Shown here in pieces: positions 1 through 10,462 of a stretch of 64,000 bases of DNA; positions within the stretch are counted from its first letter, which is position 1, and every line of letters begins with the position of its first letter. The DNA lies in the NCBI GenBank assembly GCA_946811695.1, contig OX328125.1, forward strand, positions 46,846,345 through 46,910,344. The letters are read 5' to 3'. Source of the stretch: Gonocerus acuteangulatus. Its lineage: Eukaryota > Arthropoda > Insecta > Hemiptera > Coreidae. Below the pieces are notes generated by a model. It did not search any database, was not told where the DNA came from, and saw only the letters and a program-made list of their open reading frames with translations. The translations under genes were made by a program, and so were the position numbers.

Positions 1-285
1 AAAAAATATATTTCAGTAAATAAACAAAAATCAATTTTTACACAAAGAACATTTCACTCATTTTTATCTGATTTAACCCTAAAATTCTTAAAACTTTTGT
101 TTCACATTGAAAAAAATATTAGGTATACTTTAACTTTTATTTTCATGTAGGTACCTAATTTTAGAAGTTCCTAAATAACATTTACTCGTAAAACATTTCA
201 ATAAAAGTTTTTTTTTTAACTTATAGAATAGAAGTTTTTTCGATAAAAAAAATAACTGTTTCGATCCCTGATATAAATACATAGA
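1..285. other. AT-rich left edge, no gene seen
   Basis: I see only AT-rich sequence with short homopolymers. No convincing coding frame, splice pair or RNA gene was recognised. Confidence 0.5.
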
Positions 286-490
286 TTTGATAGATAAAAT
301 AGACCAATTTTAATAAGATTTGGTGCAAAAACACTGTGTGATTTGTAAGATCATGATCGTTTACCAGCAGAATCTGTTCACCCGAACATGATTTATCTGT
401 GAAATTGGCGCCAAAGAAAGCATAAAGCTTACGTTTTTGCATTCCAGGTACCCTTTTAAAAATAATTCGATTTAGGAAATCTATTAAAAC
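286..490 (-). repeat. RepA family fragment (diverged)
   Basis: The stretch aligns by eye to the better-preserved RepA copy near 33070-33270 in the same orientation. Shared landmarks are a 'ttggtgcaaaa' block, 'accagcagaatc' and 'agcttacgtttttg' at the same spacing. The small reading frame across it is a by-product of the repeat, not a gene. Confidence 0.6.
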
Positions 491-499
491 CATTTTTAA

Positions 500-1260
500 G
501 ATCATATCTATAACCGTATTCGAGGAAAAAGGGGAAAAAACATTTTTTTCTTGATATTTTTGGATAAATTCATATGCCTACAAATGAGATTTTTGTGTAA
601 ATATTGATAGAGCGGTCTCAATCAGAGAAATTGGTGTTGAAATGGAGTAATTTCCTCTTAAAATACTTTCAGTGTTCTGTTGTGGCTCCTAATATCGAGC
701 CTCGCTTTGACATTTCATTTAAGTTTTTACAAGACAAAACGTTAACTGTTTCTATTCTAAGTCGTCCATGTGACATTTGGGAGAAATAACGGACGCTATA
801 TATATATGATTGTATGTTCGTTATTGTAGAATACTTGTTTAAACCTGCTTATACGAACGCATCCATGCGTACTATTCTGAAAATGTTGTCTTTTAATCAA
901 TAATTTTCTCCAAGTTACATAGAGCAGCCACCGTTCGACAGCTCTTGAGGTTCTACCCAACTAAATTAGTTACTACCTCAACTATTGACTGAGTGCCCAG
1001 ACTTGACCTTTCATCAAATAGAACCAAGTTTATGAATTTAGAGAACATTCGCCTTTGATGATATTAATCTAATCTAGAAATTTCTACGGAGAATATTATG
1101 TTGATAAAGGGTCGAGTGGATTAGAAGGGGACTGCTTATGACAAACTGTATCATGTCTTATTGATATAATTCTTGCTGTATCAAAAAAATTATGAAAACT
1201 GAAATTCAAAATTCATAATTTATACACTTATAATCTTAGCAAGGGACATCATACTAATTT
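500..1260. other. Unrecognised AT-rich DNA
   Basis: No gene, tRNA or clear repeat boundary was recognised here. A 61-codon frame at 604-789 has no recognisable domain and no neighbours supporting it. Confidence 0.4.
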
Positions 1261-1264
1261 TAGC

Positions 1265-2090
1265 CTACTAACATGGGGATTACACGACGTGCCCCTCACA
1301 GATTCAAACGAGAATTTTTTTATGTGTAGTACACAACTTGAAAAAGGTCCTGATAAGGCAAGAAAACGCACTTCTCAAACATTCCGATTTTAAATATATT
1401 TTTTTTTTTTAATAATGGATGGGTAGGTATATTTTTTTTTTTATAATGGGGAGGTATATGGAATGTTTTGACAAAATAATGACTTTTATAGAGTCAAATA
1501 TGTAAAACAATTTTTTATTTAAAAATGGATGTCAGATTAGATTTTAGCACATTAAAAAGCCTGTATATTCAAATTTTGGCAAGATTCCAAAAAAAAAAAA
1601 AAGAAAGTATTTTAAATTTCGCTAAGTCTGGACCCTTAAAATTTTGTTTAAGATTCACATATCCGGCAATATTTAAAAAAACATTCACCCGATTCAAACC
1701 AAATTTCGATTAAGGTTCTTAAGTGACACATTTTCATCCGATTGGGTTATTTCTACGTGTTCTGAAATCGACGTTATATGCAAAAACGTTTAAATTTTGA
1801 GAACAATGTATCACTAGTCTTTCCCGATGTAATACAATAGTCATTTATATGGTTCCAAAAAGGAGTCTTTCTTCTTTCCAAAAAGCCGAAAGACGTAAAA
1901 CAGGTTATTTCAAGGCGAGATATGAATTTCATTTTTCTCTTACAATTTTTTACAACTCAAGGTAAATTTTCAATTTTTTTTTTCTGAATGCTTGAGAAGT
2001 GCGAACAGGACTTTTTTTTCTAGTTAAGTACTACATATACAAAAATTCTCGTTTGATTCGTTGAGGGCCACGTTGGGATTGAGTCTTATG
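1265..2090. repeat. Element with inverted end repeats (RepC)
   Basis: The left part (about 1271-1390) and the reverse complement of the right part (about 1975-2085) match over roughly 115 bp, with common blocks such as 'tcaaacgagaattttt' and 'cgcacttctcaa'. A partial second copy of the interior lies at 32420-32860 and a further piece near 37590-37680. This looks like a degraded DNA-type element with inverted termini. No transposase was seen and no target duplication was found, so the class is open. Confidence 0.5.
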
Positions 2091-2535
2091 TAATTTTTCA
2101 GTATAAAACCCCATCCTGCAGTAGCAGTGTTGTTCAACAACCTCCTCTACATAAATTGCAAATATAACAACTGTTAGACAAATTGAAGCTTGTGAATTGC
2201 TAAAAATTCTGTTAACCTATTAATCATATGAATTTATGATTTCGAGATACATTTGTTCATGTTATTATACGAGATAAATAGTTTACTCAATAAACTTTAA
2301 TAATATAATAAACTTTAATAAAAAATTTTATGTATCCACATACAGATTTGGTACAAAATAAAGGACTACATCTCAAAAACATTCCAAACGAAAACAAACA
2401 GTTTTGATAAGAATGATAATGTGACACACAGAACTGACTCATAACCTACTAAACAATCTCTATCTACCAACGTGTAACGCATGCGACAAAAAAAAAAACT
2501 GTAGAAAATATACTAATACACTCCCAAAAATACTA
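2091..2535. other. Unrecognised AT-rich DNA
   Basis: Nothing beyond AT-rich sequence was recognised between RepC and RepF. Confidence 0.4.
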
Positions 2536-3285
2536 GTCCAATAGCCAGTAACCGCACGGTTCATGAAGTGTTTTATGCGCTTTGAAATTTTGCTATAATG
2601 TACCTCTTGGGTAGATAAGAAGGTAAAAATGTGTTTCCTGGACATACCTTGGAACAACAAATACTCCGCATAGGGGAAAGGTGCAAAAAATATATTTCCC
2701 AAAAATAGAGTTTTAATCAGAAGCCAACTATCTTTAATGTAAAATTAAGACAATTTTACAATGAATAATAAATATGGCAGACACTTTTAAGGGGTATAAC
2801 ACGTTAAAAAAAACAAAAAAACTTAATTGTTATTATTCTCATATTAAATAAGAGTTTTATTCACGCTGCCATTAAAACCGGAACAGCTGTACAAGATCAT
2901 GTAAGCAAGAACCAATGAGAGCGCAGAGAATGACCACAGCTGCGTGGTGCTGTCACTCTTACGGTTACGCGCAGTGTATTGCAGAATATCATAGGCAACA
3001 TTTATTCTTATGTTTCCTCATAATTAAACCCCACAAAAGTGTCTGCCTTTTTTTAATTATTTTCAAATATGTTTATTGAAGACGCTGTTTAAATCGCAGC
3101 GTGAATAAAGCACTTCACTTAATATTAGGGCGAGGTTAGCTCAGTGGTAGAGCACTGGACTAATAAGCTGGAGGCCTGAGTTCAAATCCCGAGCAAGCAC
3201 TAAAGATTTTTTCTTCTAATGTCTTCGTTCATGGTTTGAATTCGGCCTCCCTGACCGTCCCTAGGCCAACCCAGCCTTTAATAAT

Positions 3286-3331
<46 letters not shown>

Positions 3332-3669
3332 TGATTTAAGAGCTATCAACTAGGCGATTAGCTCTATAAACACGTAGAGTGCAAACAAAATAAAAGGTCT
3401 AGCACATCAAAAATAAAACATTTAAATAAAAAATTAAATAACTGAATCTATCAACTATACAAGACAAAAAAAGGGGCAAAAAGAGAAAAAAAAATAGAAT
3501 AATAAAAATACCAAACAGAAAGGTCAACTATAAAATAAAAAACAGATAAGTAATAAATTATTTTTAATAAACTAAATCTTTTCCCTTTATTTTGTACAAA
3601 TAAAATTAAATTATAAAATTAATTTTAACATAATTCAAATTTTACGTTTTTCTATATTCCTTCGTAAAT

Positions 3670-4797
3670 TTTTATGTGTTTTAAAAAGTCTAAAATAATA
3701 GATATGTGTGGGCTGCCATCTGTCAAAAGTTCGTACATATCATGTGGCATGTTGATGTTTTCACGTTTCCTGCAGTCTGTTAGTGTTTTACTGTTAATGT
3801 CTTATTGCATTCTGTACATAGTGGTATGTCTTGTTTTGTCATTAAGTAAGAGTGAGTTAGTAGTGTATGTCCTATTCTAAGTCTTGTAAGGACTACTTAT
3901 TCTCTCCCGCAGCTTCTATAGCTGGAGTTCCATTGTTTTATGAATGGCTTTATCTCCCGAAGCTTGTTTTCATTTAAAGATAACCATTCAGCCTGCCATT
4001 TATTGAGTACGTGAGTCCTTACAACCTGTTTCATGTCGGGTTCTGTAACCAGTAAAAAGTCTTCAGTGCGACGTCTTGTAGCTAGCTTTGCTAGGATGTC
4101 TACGTCAGTCGTTCTAAGTAAATTATAATGCCCTGGTAGCCACAGCATAGTGATCCCAATGTTATTATGTTGTAATGTGTTTATCTGTTAGAGAATATCT
4201 GTGACAATTGGATGAGTGTTATAAATGTCTGTGAGGGAGAACAAAGAACTTAAAGAATCTGTGAATAGGGTGATGTGTTTCTGTGTAGTGATGGACACAT
4301 TTGACAGGGCTAGGTAAATCGCGAAGAGCTCGGCAGTATAAATGCTTGAAGCATTTGCTAGTTTTGCCTGAAATGCTTTGTCTTCCACGATTGCTGCTGA
4401 ACCTGTGCCACTGCTTGTTTTTGAGCCATCGGTATAAATACTATATGCTCCCACATAATTTGTCATGATAGCATTTATTTCATGTTTATAAATGTGGTGA
4501 GAGTGTGCATTGTTTTTATTGTGTTTTGATAGTGAAATGTCAATTTTTAAGTTCTTTGTTCTCCATGGAGGTTGTGATAGTGTTTTAAAAACATGTACTG
4601 ATGTTTGTAATATATTGGAGTGACGGGTGTATTCTAAAATTCTGATGTTCAATGGTTTTTGCAAAGTTGTATTTGTATATCGAGTATGAAGTTGATTAAA
4701 TAAAATGTTTTTTGTACAAAATAAATTTTGCGATTTTAGTTTAATAAAATAATTTGTGCACAGTACCTGCCTTCTGTACTCTAGAGGTGGCTCGTTT
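3670..4797 (-). pseudogene. LINE RNase H and C-terminal region (broken)
   Basis: The minus-strand frame carries an RNase H domain with the expected acidic residues in FTDGSK-like (IYTDGSKT), YTAELFAI and LFTDSLSS, followed by WLPGH. One in-frame TAA lies near 4187, a second stop near 3896, and a frameshift near 3800 precedes a remnant of the CxxC..H..C zinc-knuckle-like tail (CTECNKTLTVKH). RNase H of this kind degrades the RNA of the RNA-DNA hybrid during target-primed reverse transcription. It pairs with the inverted reverse transcriptase segment at 4797-5549 as parts of one pol gene. It is not functional. Confidence 0.85.
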
Positions 4798-5549
4798 GAT
4801 TGCAGTTTCTTTAGACATAAAGAAGGCATTTGATAGTGTCTGGAGACGCTTAATTTTGATGCAGTTGCAAAATTGGAAAATTCACGGGAATATGTTTCGA
4901 TTCATTTCCAACTACTTGTCCAAGAGACGATTCCGTGTGAGGATAGGTGCAACGCTATCAAATGTATACGTTCAAGAAATTGGAGTGCCTCAAGGAGGTG
5001 TTCTGAGTCCGACACTATTTAATATTGCAATCAATTGTGTCAAAGAGTATATACCTGAGACTGTATCGTATTGTCTGTATGCTGATGACTTGCTAATATA
5101 CACTTCAACAAAACATGCAATGACAGCTGAAACAAACTTACAGACTACAATAAATGCAATAGAAGAATGGGGTAAAACATCTGGCTTCCAATTCTCTCAA
5201 GAGAAAACGAAATGTATAATTTTCACAAGAAAGAGACTGAAGCCATACATAGAACTCAAATTAGGACAACAGCAAATCGCATTGACTGACAATCTGAAGT
5301 TTTTAGGACTGACTTTTGACACTAGACTTACTTGGTTACCCCACTTAAAGGTCTCCTCCTTAAATGCAAATATCTTTGAATTTATTGAGGATATTAAGTA
5401 ATTCTAAATGGGGTGCTGACAGGTGCTCTATGCTTATGTTCTATCGAGCCTATACCAGGTCATTACTGGATTATGGTTGCACAGCATATTCATCGGCCAG
5501 TCAAAGTTCACTGAAACTACTAGACACAATTCACAATACAGGACTTTAA
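4797..5549 (+). pseudogene. LINE reverse transcriptase segment, inverted and broken
   Basis: This is the palm and thumb part of a non-LTR retrotransposon reverse transcriptase. Visible motifs are DIKKAFDSVW, GVPQGGVLSPTLF, the catalytic YCLYADDLL and the later KFLGLTFD and SKWGADR blocks. A frameshift occurs near 5370. The ATG-proximal residues come from the opposite-strand sequence, because the segment begins at the junction at about 4797. Its order and content match the LINE at 34841-37101, except that it keeps the QG..LSP..F motif that is deleted there. The element belongs to a lineage with RNase H after the reverse transcriptase (I/R1-like group by architecture; clade not certain). Confidence 0.85.
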
Positions 5550-6166
5550 TAAATTTAATAATGGGTACCTTGAGTGCTAATGACTCCAGCAGTCGAAGCA
5601 GCCAAGAGGAAAATCAGGCGGCCGGAGCATAGTACTGACCACAATATCTCCCTAGTGTGCCGTATGGTCATGAATCAGATACCTCTATAGTATCTGCCCC
5701 TCAGGGCCCTCGTGGCCTTTTACGGGACTGATTTTTCTTCTTTTTTTTTTTTTTTTTTAATATTAAAAATAAAAACTAGGTACTTTGTTTGTTTTTTTTT
5801 TTTTAATTTGCATTTTAACCCCCTTAAAGTATTTATTATTAATTTTAAAATTGCCTTAATTTGCAATTTTATTCATTAATAATAGCTGGCTTCTGAATAA
5901 AACTCTACTTTTGGGTAATATTGTTTTGCACCTTTCCCCCATGCGCAGTACCTGATGTTCCAAGGTATGTCCGGGAAACACATATTTACCTTCTTATCTA
6001 CCTAAGAAGTACATTATAGCAAAATTTCAAGGTGCATTAAGCACTTCATGAATTGTGCGTTGTTACCAGCTCTCCGCCTATACGACTACATCAGCCGAAC
6101 TCTTGAGAGACCTCAGAGATTACATGACTTCGTCTTGTAAAAACTCCTTAAGCTTATTAAAAAAAA

Positions 6167-6739
6167 GTCGGACTCGCAGGAACTGCATCATCTTAGCGCG
6201 GTTCCGTTCTTATCCCTAATGTCATTTGAAAATCTTAGAATAGAAATAAACTTCTTTTTTTTTTCATATCTCGTGAAAATTGTCAGCATCCTCTTGAACA
6301 TCTCGAATAAAAGTGATATTAAGGTGTCGGGGAAACCGGCAGTAGTAACTTACACAGAAGCGGAGATTACCCAATCCGGCTCACATTCTAAAATAAAGCT
6401 CTATGCATCAATAAATAAAACAAAAACGTGCATGGGCGCATATAAGGGGGGGGGGCTGAGAGGGCTGCGCCCCCCGAAATCGGTAAAAATGTGTCCCTTA
6501 AAAATGGTTTCATTCGTTTTCCTAGGCCAAGAAGCCCATAATACGAGTACTTACAAGCATATGAACTCAAAAACGTAAGCGTTACGATTTTTTACGCGAA
6601 TTTCGCTCCAAACGCCATCTTCCAGTGGACGGATTTTGCTGGTTAAAGAACTTGACCTTTCAAATTGGACGACGGATTTTTGTACCGAATTTCATCAAAA
6701 TCGGACCATTAGGGAAGCCAGAAATGAGCGAACAGACAA
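6167..6739 (+). repeat. RepA copy
   Basis: It begins with the family's typical end GTCGGACTCGCAGGAACTGC after an A run, followed by 'TTAGCGCGGTTCCG'. A G-run block at 6431-6479 resembles one end of the hAT-type MITE at 7145. The later part ('aaaatcggacca...gaacagacaaat') precedes the (TA)n run as in other copies. Overlapping frames of 60-119 codons on both strands are repeat by-products. Confidence 0.75.
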
Positions 6740-6760
6740 ATATATACATACATATATATA

Positions 6761-6814
<54 letters not shown>
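6740..6814. repeat. (TA)n microsatellite in RepA
   Basis: Near-pure TA dinucleotides at the position where most RepA copies carry a TA run. Confidence 0.95.
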
Positions 6815-6815
<1 letters not shown>

Positions 6816-6855
6816 CGTTTGCGTATTCCGTTATTTTCCATATTTTATAAAAAAA

Positions 6856-7136
6856 GTCCGACTCGCAGGAACTGCAGCATCTTAGCGCGGTTCCGTTCAT
6901 GTCCCTAGTGCCATTTGATAAGCTTAGAAAAGAAATAAACTTATTTTTTTTATATATCTCGTGAAAATTGTCAAAATCCTCTCGAACATCTCGAATAAAA
7001 GTGATATTAAGGCGTCAGGGACACCGACAGTAGCTAACTTTTACACAGAAACGGAAATTACAGAATCTGGCTCTCATTCTAAAGCAAAGCTCTATAAATC
7101 AATACAAAATATGCCTAATAAAGCCTTTCTAGTGGA
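6856..7136 (+). repeat. RepA copy, 5' part
   Basis: It starts with GTCCGACTCGCAGGAACTGC and matches 6167-6430 closely, then is interrupted by the MITE at 7145-7400. Related sequence continues after the MITE. Confidence 0.75.
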
Positions 7137-7144
7137 TACAGAAG

Positions 7145-7400
7145 CATGGGCGTATATGAGGGGGGGGGGCTGAGGGGGCTGCAGCCCCTCCCGAAATTTT
7201 GAATTGATGATAAAAACTTCTCGTAAAACCCTTAAAAATAAATTAAATAAGATCACTTAGTTCATAAAAAATATTTTATTTTACGTGTAATAGCGTTTTA
7301 GTTGCCTAAAACTATTCCAAGCTCTAAATATTTAGTATTCCATACCCTGGAAATGGTCTCAGCCCCCCCCCCTCCGAAATTGTTTTTATATACGCCCATG
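7145..7400. mobile_element. 256-bp hAT-type MITE with 8-bp TSD
   Basis: The element is flanked by a perfect 8-bp duplication TACAGAAG (7137-7144 and 7401-7408). Its ends are inverted 13-bp repeats, CATGGGCGTATAT, followed by long G runs at the left and C runs at the right. An 8-bp duplication with a CA..TG-type terminus fits the hAT superfamily. There is no coding capacity. A partial copy lies at 6431-6479 and another end-like piece at 52784-52826. Confidence 0.8.
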
Positions 7401-7408
7401 TACAGAAG

Positions 7409-8636
7409 GATCAAGAAGAAGTACACAAGATTGAGTAGAATACCCTGCCTAATATAGCCTATATAGAATAATATGCCGAATAAAACCTATCTAGTTAATA
7501 CACAAGGACAAATAAAAGTCTTGACGAATAACAAGTCAAGAAAAAGAACTTTATTTAACAAAATAAAACAAAGTTTAGTTGCCCAACTACAATAGAATAA
7601 TATACCTAATTAAGTCTATGGAGTAGACACAAATGGACCAAAAACAAGTCTTGTGGAATATTGTTTTTTTTCTAATTAAATACTTTTTATCAATATTTAG
7701 TATATAACCTTTGTTGAAAACTATTGATTGCTAATTGATGAATCGGTTTACAACTAAGTAGTCTTTATGAATATTTAGTATATAACCTATGTTTGGATCT
7801 GTGTTTTTGGGGTGCTCTCCGCCTAGGCTTTGTATTTGTGTCGGCAGATACCTGGGGTATATTTACAGCTCTTGAGGATTAACTCTTAGCAGGTAAATTT
7901 CCTGCGGACCTTCTGCTTCTACGGGCATTGAACCACCATATTCGCTCATAGTATCTAACCGTTGTGAAGTTTATATTTGGATTTAGGACTTAATATACAT
8001 ATGTAGACTAAATCATAGCAAGAAGTAATCCTCCGTCGTCGGTTCTTAACTATGTAGACTCGCTAATGTTATCCAATCTTAGATACATCGTATTTCAAAT
8101 CCACAGCAAAAACACGACATTTCATCAGAATCGCCTGCTGAATAAAACTTATATAGAATAATATGCAAAATAATGCCTATCTAGTGGATAAAAATAGAGG
8201 AAAAAAGCCGTTCGTGGTGGTAGAAAGTCTTAAAAGTATTTCGCTCAGAAATCTCCGAAATATTGTCACTAATTTTACTTATCCTGTTTTATAGCCAAAT
8301 AGATTTATATTCTATAATCAATAAGAAAAACCTACTAACAATAAAAAACTATGGGTAACAGATGAAAATACGGAATACCAAGAATAATTCTAAAGAACGA
8401 AATCAACACCAGTACTGTAATCTAGATATTCATACGGCATCTTCGAATTCTAACAAACAAAATATTGATTCTAATTATACGTATCCTGTTTTATTGACAA
8501 ATACATTTGACTACTATAAGCAATTAAAAACACTAGGGAATATGCCAAAGAACTCGGAATAGGAGCCTCGACAGTTTCAAGACATTTGAAGGAAATCGAC
8601 AAATCCAAAACTGACATTTCATACGGTACAGCCTGA
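7409..8636. other. RepA-adjacent AT-rich DNA, no gene
   Basis: The stretch contains loosely repeated pieces ('aataatatgccgaataaaacctatctagt' type phrases recur) but no gene. A 66-codon frame at 8362-8562 is Asn/Ser/Thr-rich and has no recognisable domain. Confidence 0.4.
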
Positions 8637-9812
8637 TATATTTTTAACAATGAATTGCTTTTCTTATTTTAATTAATCTGTTTTATTGTCAAATACATTA
8701 TCCTACTATAACCAATGAAAAAAACAAACAAGAAGAACCGTTCGAACAAACAAAATCAATTACTTCAAAGTTTAAGCACTTATTTCTCCGATTGACATAG
8801 CCTAATCAAAAATTGTTTCAGAATCTTTTTTGTAGAACATTTAGTAAGCTTTCGCATGGTAACCCTCCGTTTACCAATATTCCTAACCGTCTTCGAGATA
8901 TCAGGGAATGTATACGAAGTTCCCAAAACATTTCATGTCTGTTAATAAAATATTTTATTCTAATCCTTCCTTAGCTCCAAACGTAACCGAAATTTTAACA
9001 TATTAGTGTTGATGAAATTCAAACATGCAGAAAATGTTTCAACTGAATCCCATAATTTTAAGTATCAAAATTAAAGACAAAAAGAACAGTTCGAATAAGC
9101 GAAATCAATTACTTTTTATGTTTTAAGCACTTATTTCTCCGATTGACATCGCCTAATCAAAACTTTCATTAGAAACTTTTTTGTAGAGCATTTAGTAAGC
9201 TTTCCAATGGTATCTTGCGAAACGTAAGATCACCATTAGAAAGATTACTTAATGCTCTACAAAAATGGTTCTAATATAAGTTTTGATTAGGCGATGTCAA
9301 TCGGAGAAATAAGTGCTTAAACCTTTAAAGTAATTGATTTCGCTTATTCGGACTGTTCTTTTTGTCTTTGATTTTGGTACTTAGAATTATGGGATTCAGT
9401 TGAAACATTTTCTGCATGTTCGAATTTCATAAACACTAATATGTTCAAATTTTGGTTACGTTTGGAGAAAAGAAAGGGTTAGAATAAAATATTTTATTAA
9501 CAGACAAGAAAAGTTTTGGTAACTTTGTATACTTTCGTTAGTATCTCGAAAACCGTTGACAATCTTGGGAAGCAGAAGGTTACCATTCGAAAGCTTACTA
9601 AATGTTCTACAAAAAAGGTTCTAAAGGAAGTTTTAATTAGGCGATGTCAATCGGAGAAATAAGTGCTTAAAACTTTAAAGTAATTGATTTCGTTTATTCG
9701 AACAGTTCTTTTTGTCTGTTTTATTCCTTGTTATTTTTAAATTGCTTATAGTCGGATAATGTATTTGACAATAAAGCAGATTAAGTAAAATAAGAAGATC
9801 AATTTATTGTTA
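8637..9812. repeat. 1.2 kb near-palindrome made of two head-to-head RepA interiors
   Basis: Arms of about 585 bp (8637-9219 and 9223-9812) are reverse complements with scattered differences. The centre at 9213-9229 reads ATCTTGCG-aaa-CGTAAGAT. Blocks such as 'gcacttatttctccgattga' occur in the left arm and their complements in the right arm. Each arm corresponds to the interior of RepA as seen at 27060-27380 and 33480-34150. Confidence 0.85.
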
Positions 9813-10061
9813 AAAATGTAGCGTTCAAAGAGAGAGATCCCAAGGCTTTCCAAATGCCTCTGAGTGGAGGCCTTTCTGCCCGACTTATGGGATAGCTGAC
9901 CCATACAGGTAAGATTGTAAATCAAGACTGGTTTGTTTGAGATTTCATTTGGATAGGTGTTTCGCTATTGATCTAAACAAAGTAATAACTGTTTCTATTT
10001 TATGCCTTCATAAACACTAAAGATAAGAACGGAACCGCGCTAAGATGACGCAGTTCCTGCG
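9813..10061 (-). repeat. RepA end segment
   Basis: The stretch ends with the complement of the family terminus (ACCGCGCTAAGATGACGCAG at about 10033-10052) and then breaks off where a T-rich SINE tail begins. Confidence 0.65.
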
Positions 10062-10065
10062 AATT

Positions 10066-10175
10066 TTTTTTATTATTTTTTTATTATTTTTTTATTTATT
10101 TTTTATTTTTTATTTTTTTATTTTTTTACGGCGCATCAACAAATCTTGGCTATTAGCGCCGGATTACTATTGGTA
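10066..10175 (-). mobile_element. SINE 3' tail
   Basis: On the minus strand it reads GGCGCTAATAGCCAAGAT followed by a short spacer, GATGCGCCGT and an A-rich tail (seen as T-rich 10066-10127). This is the same 3' tail as the 5S-SINE at 31608 and the insertion at 45157. The head beyond 10175 was not identified. Confidence 0.6.
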
Positions 10176-10260
10176 ACTGATATTTTATTATGGAAATGTA
10201 GTTCGTGGAATTGTGTTGGTTTTTTTTTTTTTCATAGAATATAAATTAACTGTCGCTTTT

Positions 10261-10390
10261 TAGCGCGGTTACTATCTCCATAGGGAGAGCCCGCTTATGA
10301 GGTTGACCTCATGACGCAACCGAGAAGTGCCGACTAGAAACTTTCACGTTTCAGGTCCTATAGATCACGAAAATATAGGTGGCTCAAATT

Positions 10391-10462
<72 letters not shown>

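Larger units (their letters stand above)
3286..5553 (-). mobile_element. LINE insertion with inverted 5' part (twin-primed)
   Basis: The insertion is flanked by a 9-bp duplication TTTAATAAT (3277-3285 and 5554-5562) inside the SINE. The 3' end is the T run at 3288-3328, which is the poly(A) tail of a minus-strand element. From there to about 4797 the LINE reads on the minus strand (3' UTR, C-terminal region, RNase H). From about 4797 to 5553 the upstream reverse transcriptase part reads on the plus strand. The two parts are adjacent in the intact element (compare 34841-37101) apart from about 20 codons, which is the arrangement expected from twin priming. Confidence 0.85.
3128..5756 (+). mobile_element. 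tRNA-derived SINE, split by a LINE
   Basis: The element is flanked by a perfect 9-bp duplication TTAATATTA (3119-3127 and 5757-5765), and RepF reads continuously across it once it is removed. Its first 75 bp resemble a tRNA: an A-box-like 'TTAGCTCAGTGG', an anticodon-loop-like region and a B-box-like 'GAGTTCAAATCCC'. The T-arm does not pair well, so it is a SINE head rather than a working tRNA. The body continues to 3285, resumes at 5563, and ends in a T-rich tail at about 5740-5756. Joined length is about 350 bp. The interruption is the LINE at 3286-5553. Confidence 0.8.
2536..6078. mobile_element. RepF long-inverted-repeat element, copy 1, split by nested insertions
   Basis: The left half (2536-3127) and right half (5757-6078) together reproduce the uninterrupted RepF at 29992-30901. 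The outer ends are inverted copies of each other: a block with 'cttcatgaa', 'tacctcttgggtagataag', 'catAGGGGAAAGGTGCAAAA' and 'agaagccaacta' appears at the left and its complement at the right. Both ends are bordered by TA (2534-2535 and 6079-6080), which would fit a TA target duplication. Open frames inside the arms repeat in both RepF copies and are not genes. The middle is occupied by the SINE described below. No transposase is present, so it is non-autonomous. Confidence 0.8.

Noticed and set aside
2460..2702. Protein-like frame also seen near 29754-30113 and 30738-30959
   Set aside because: It lies in RepF inverted arms, occurs on both strands of the same element and carries no domain.
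3128..3200. Functional tRNA gene
   Set aside because: The T arm does not pair properly and the sequence continues into a SINE body with a TSD.
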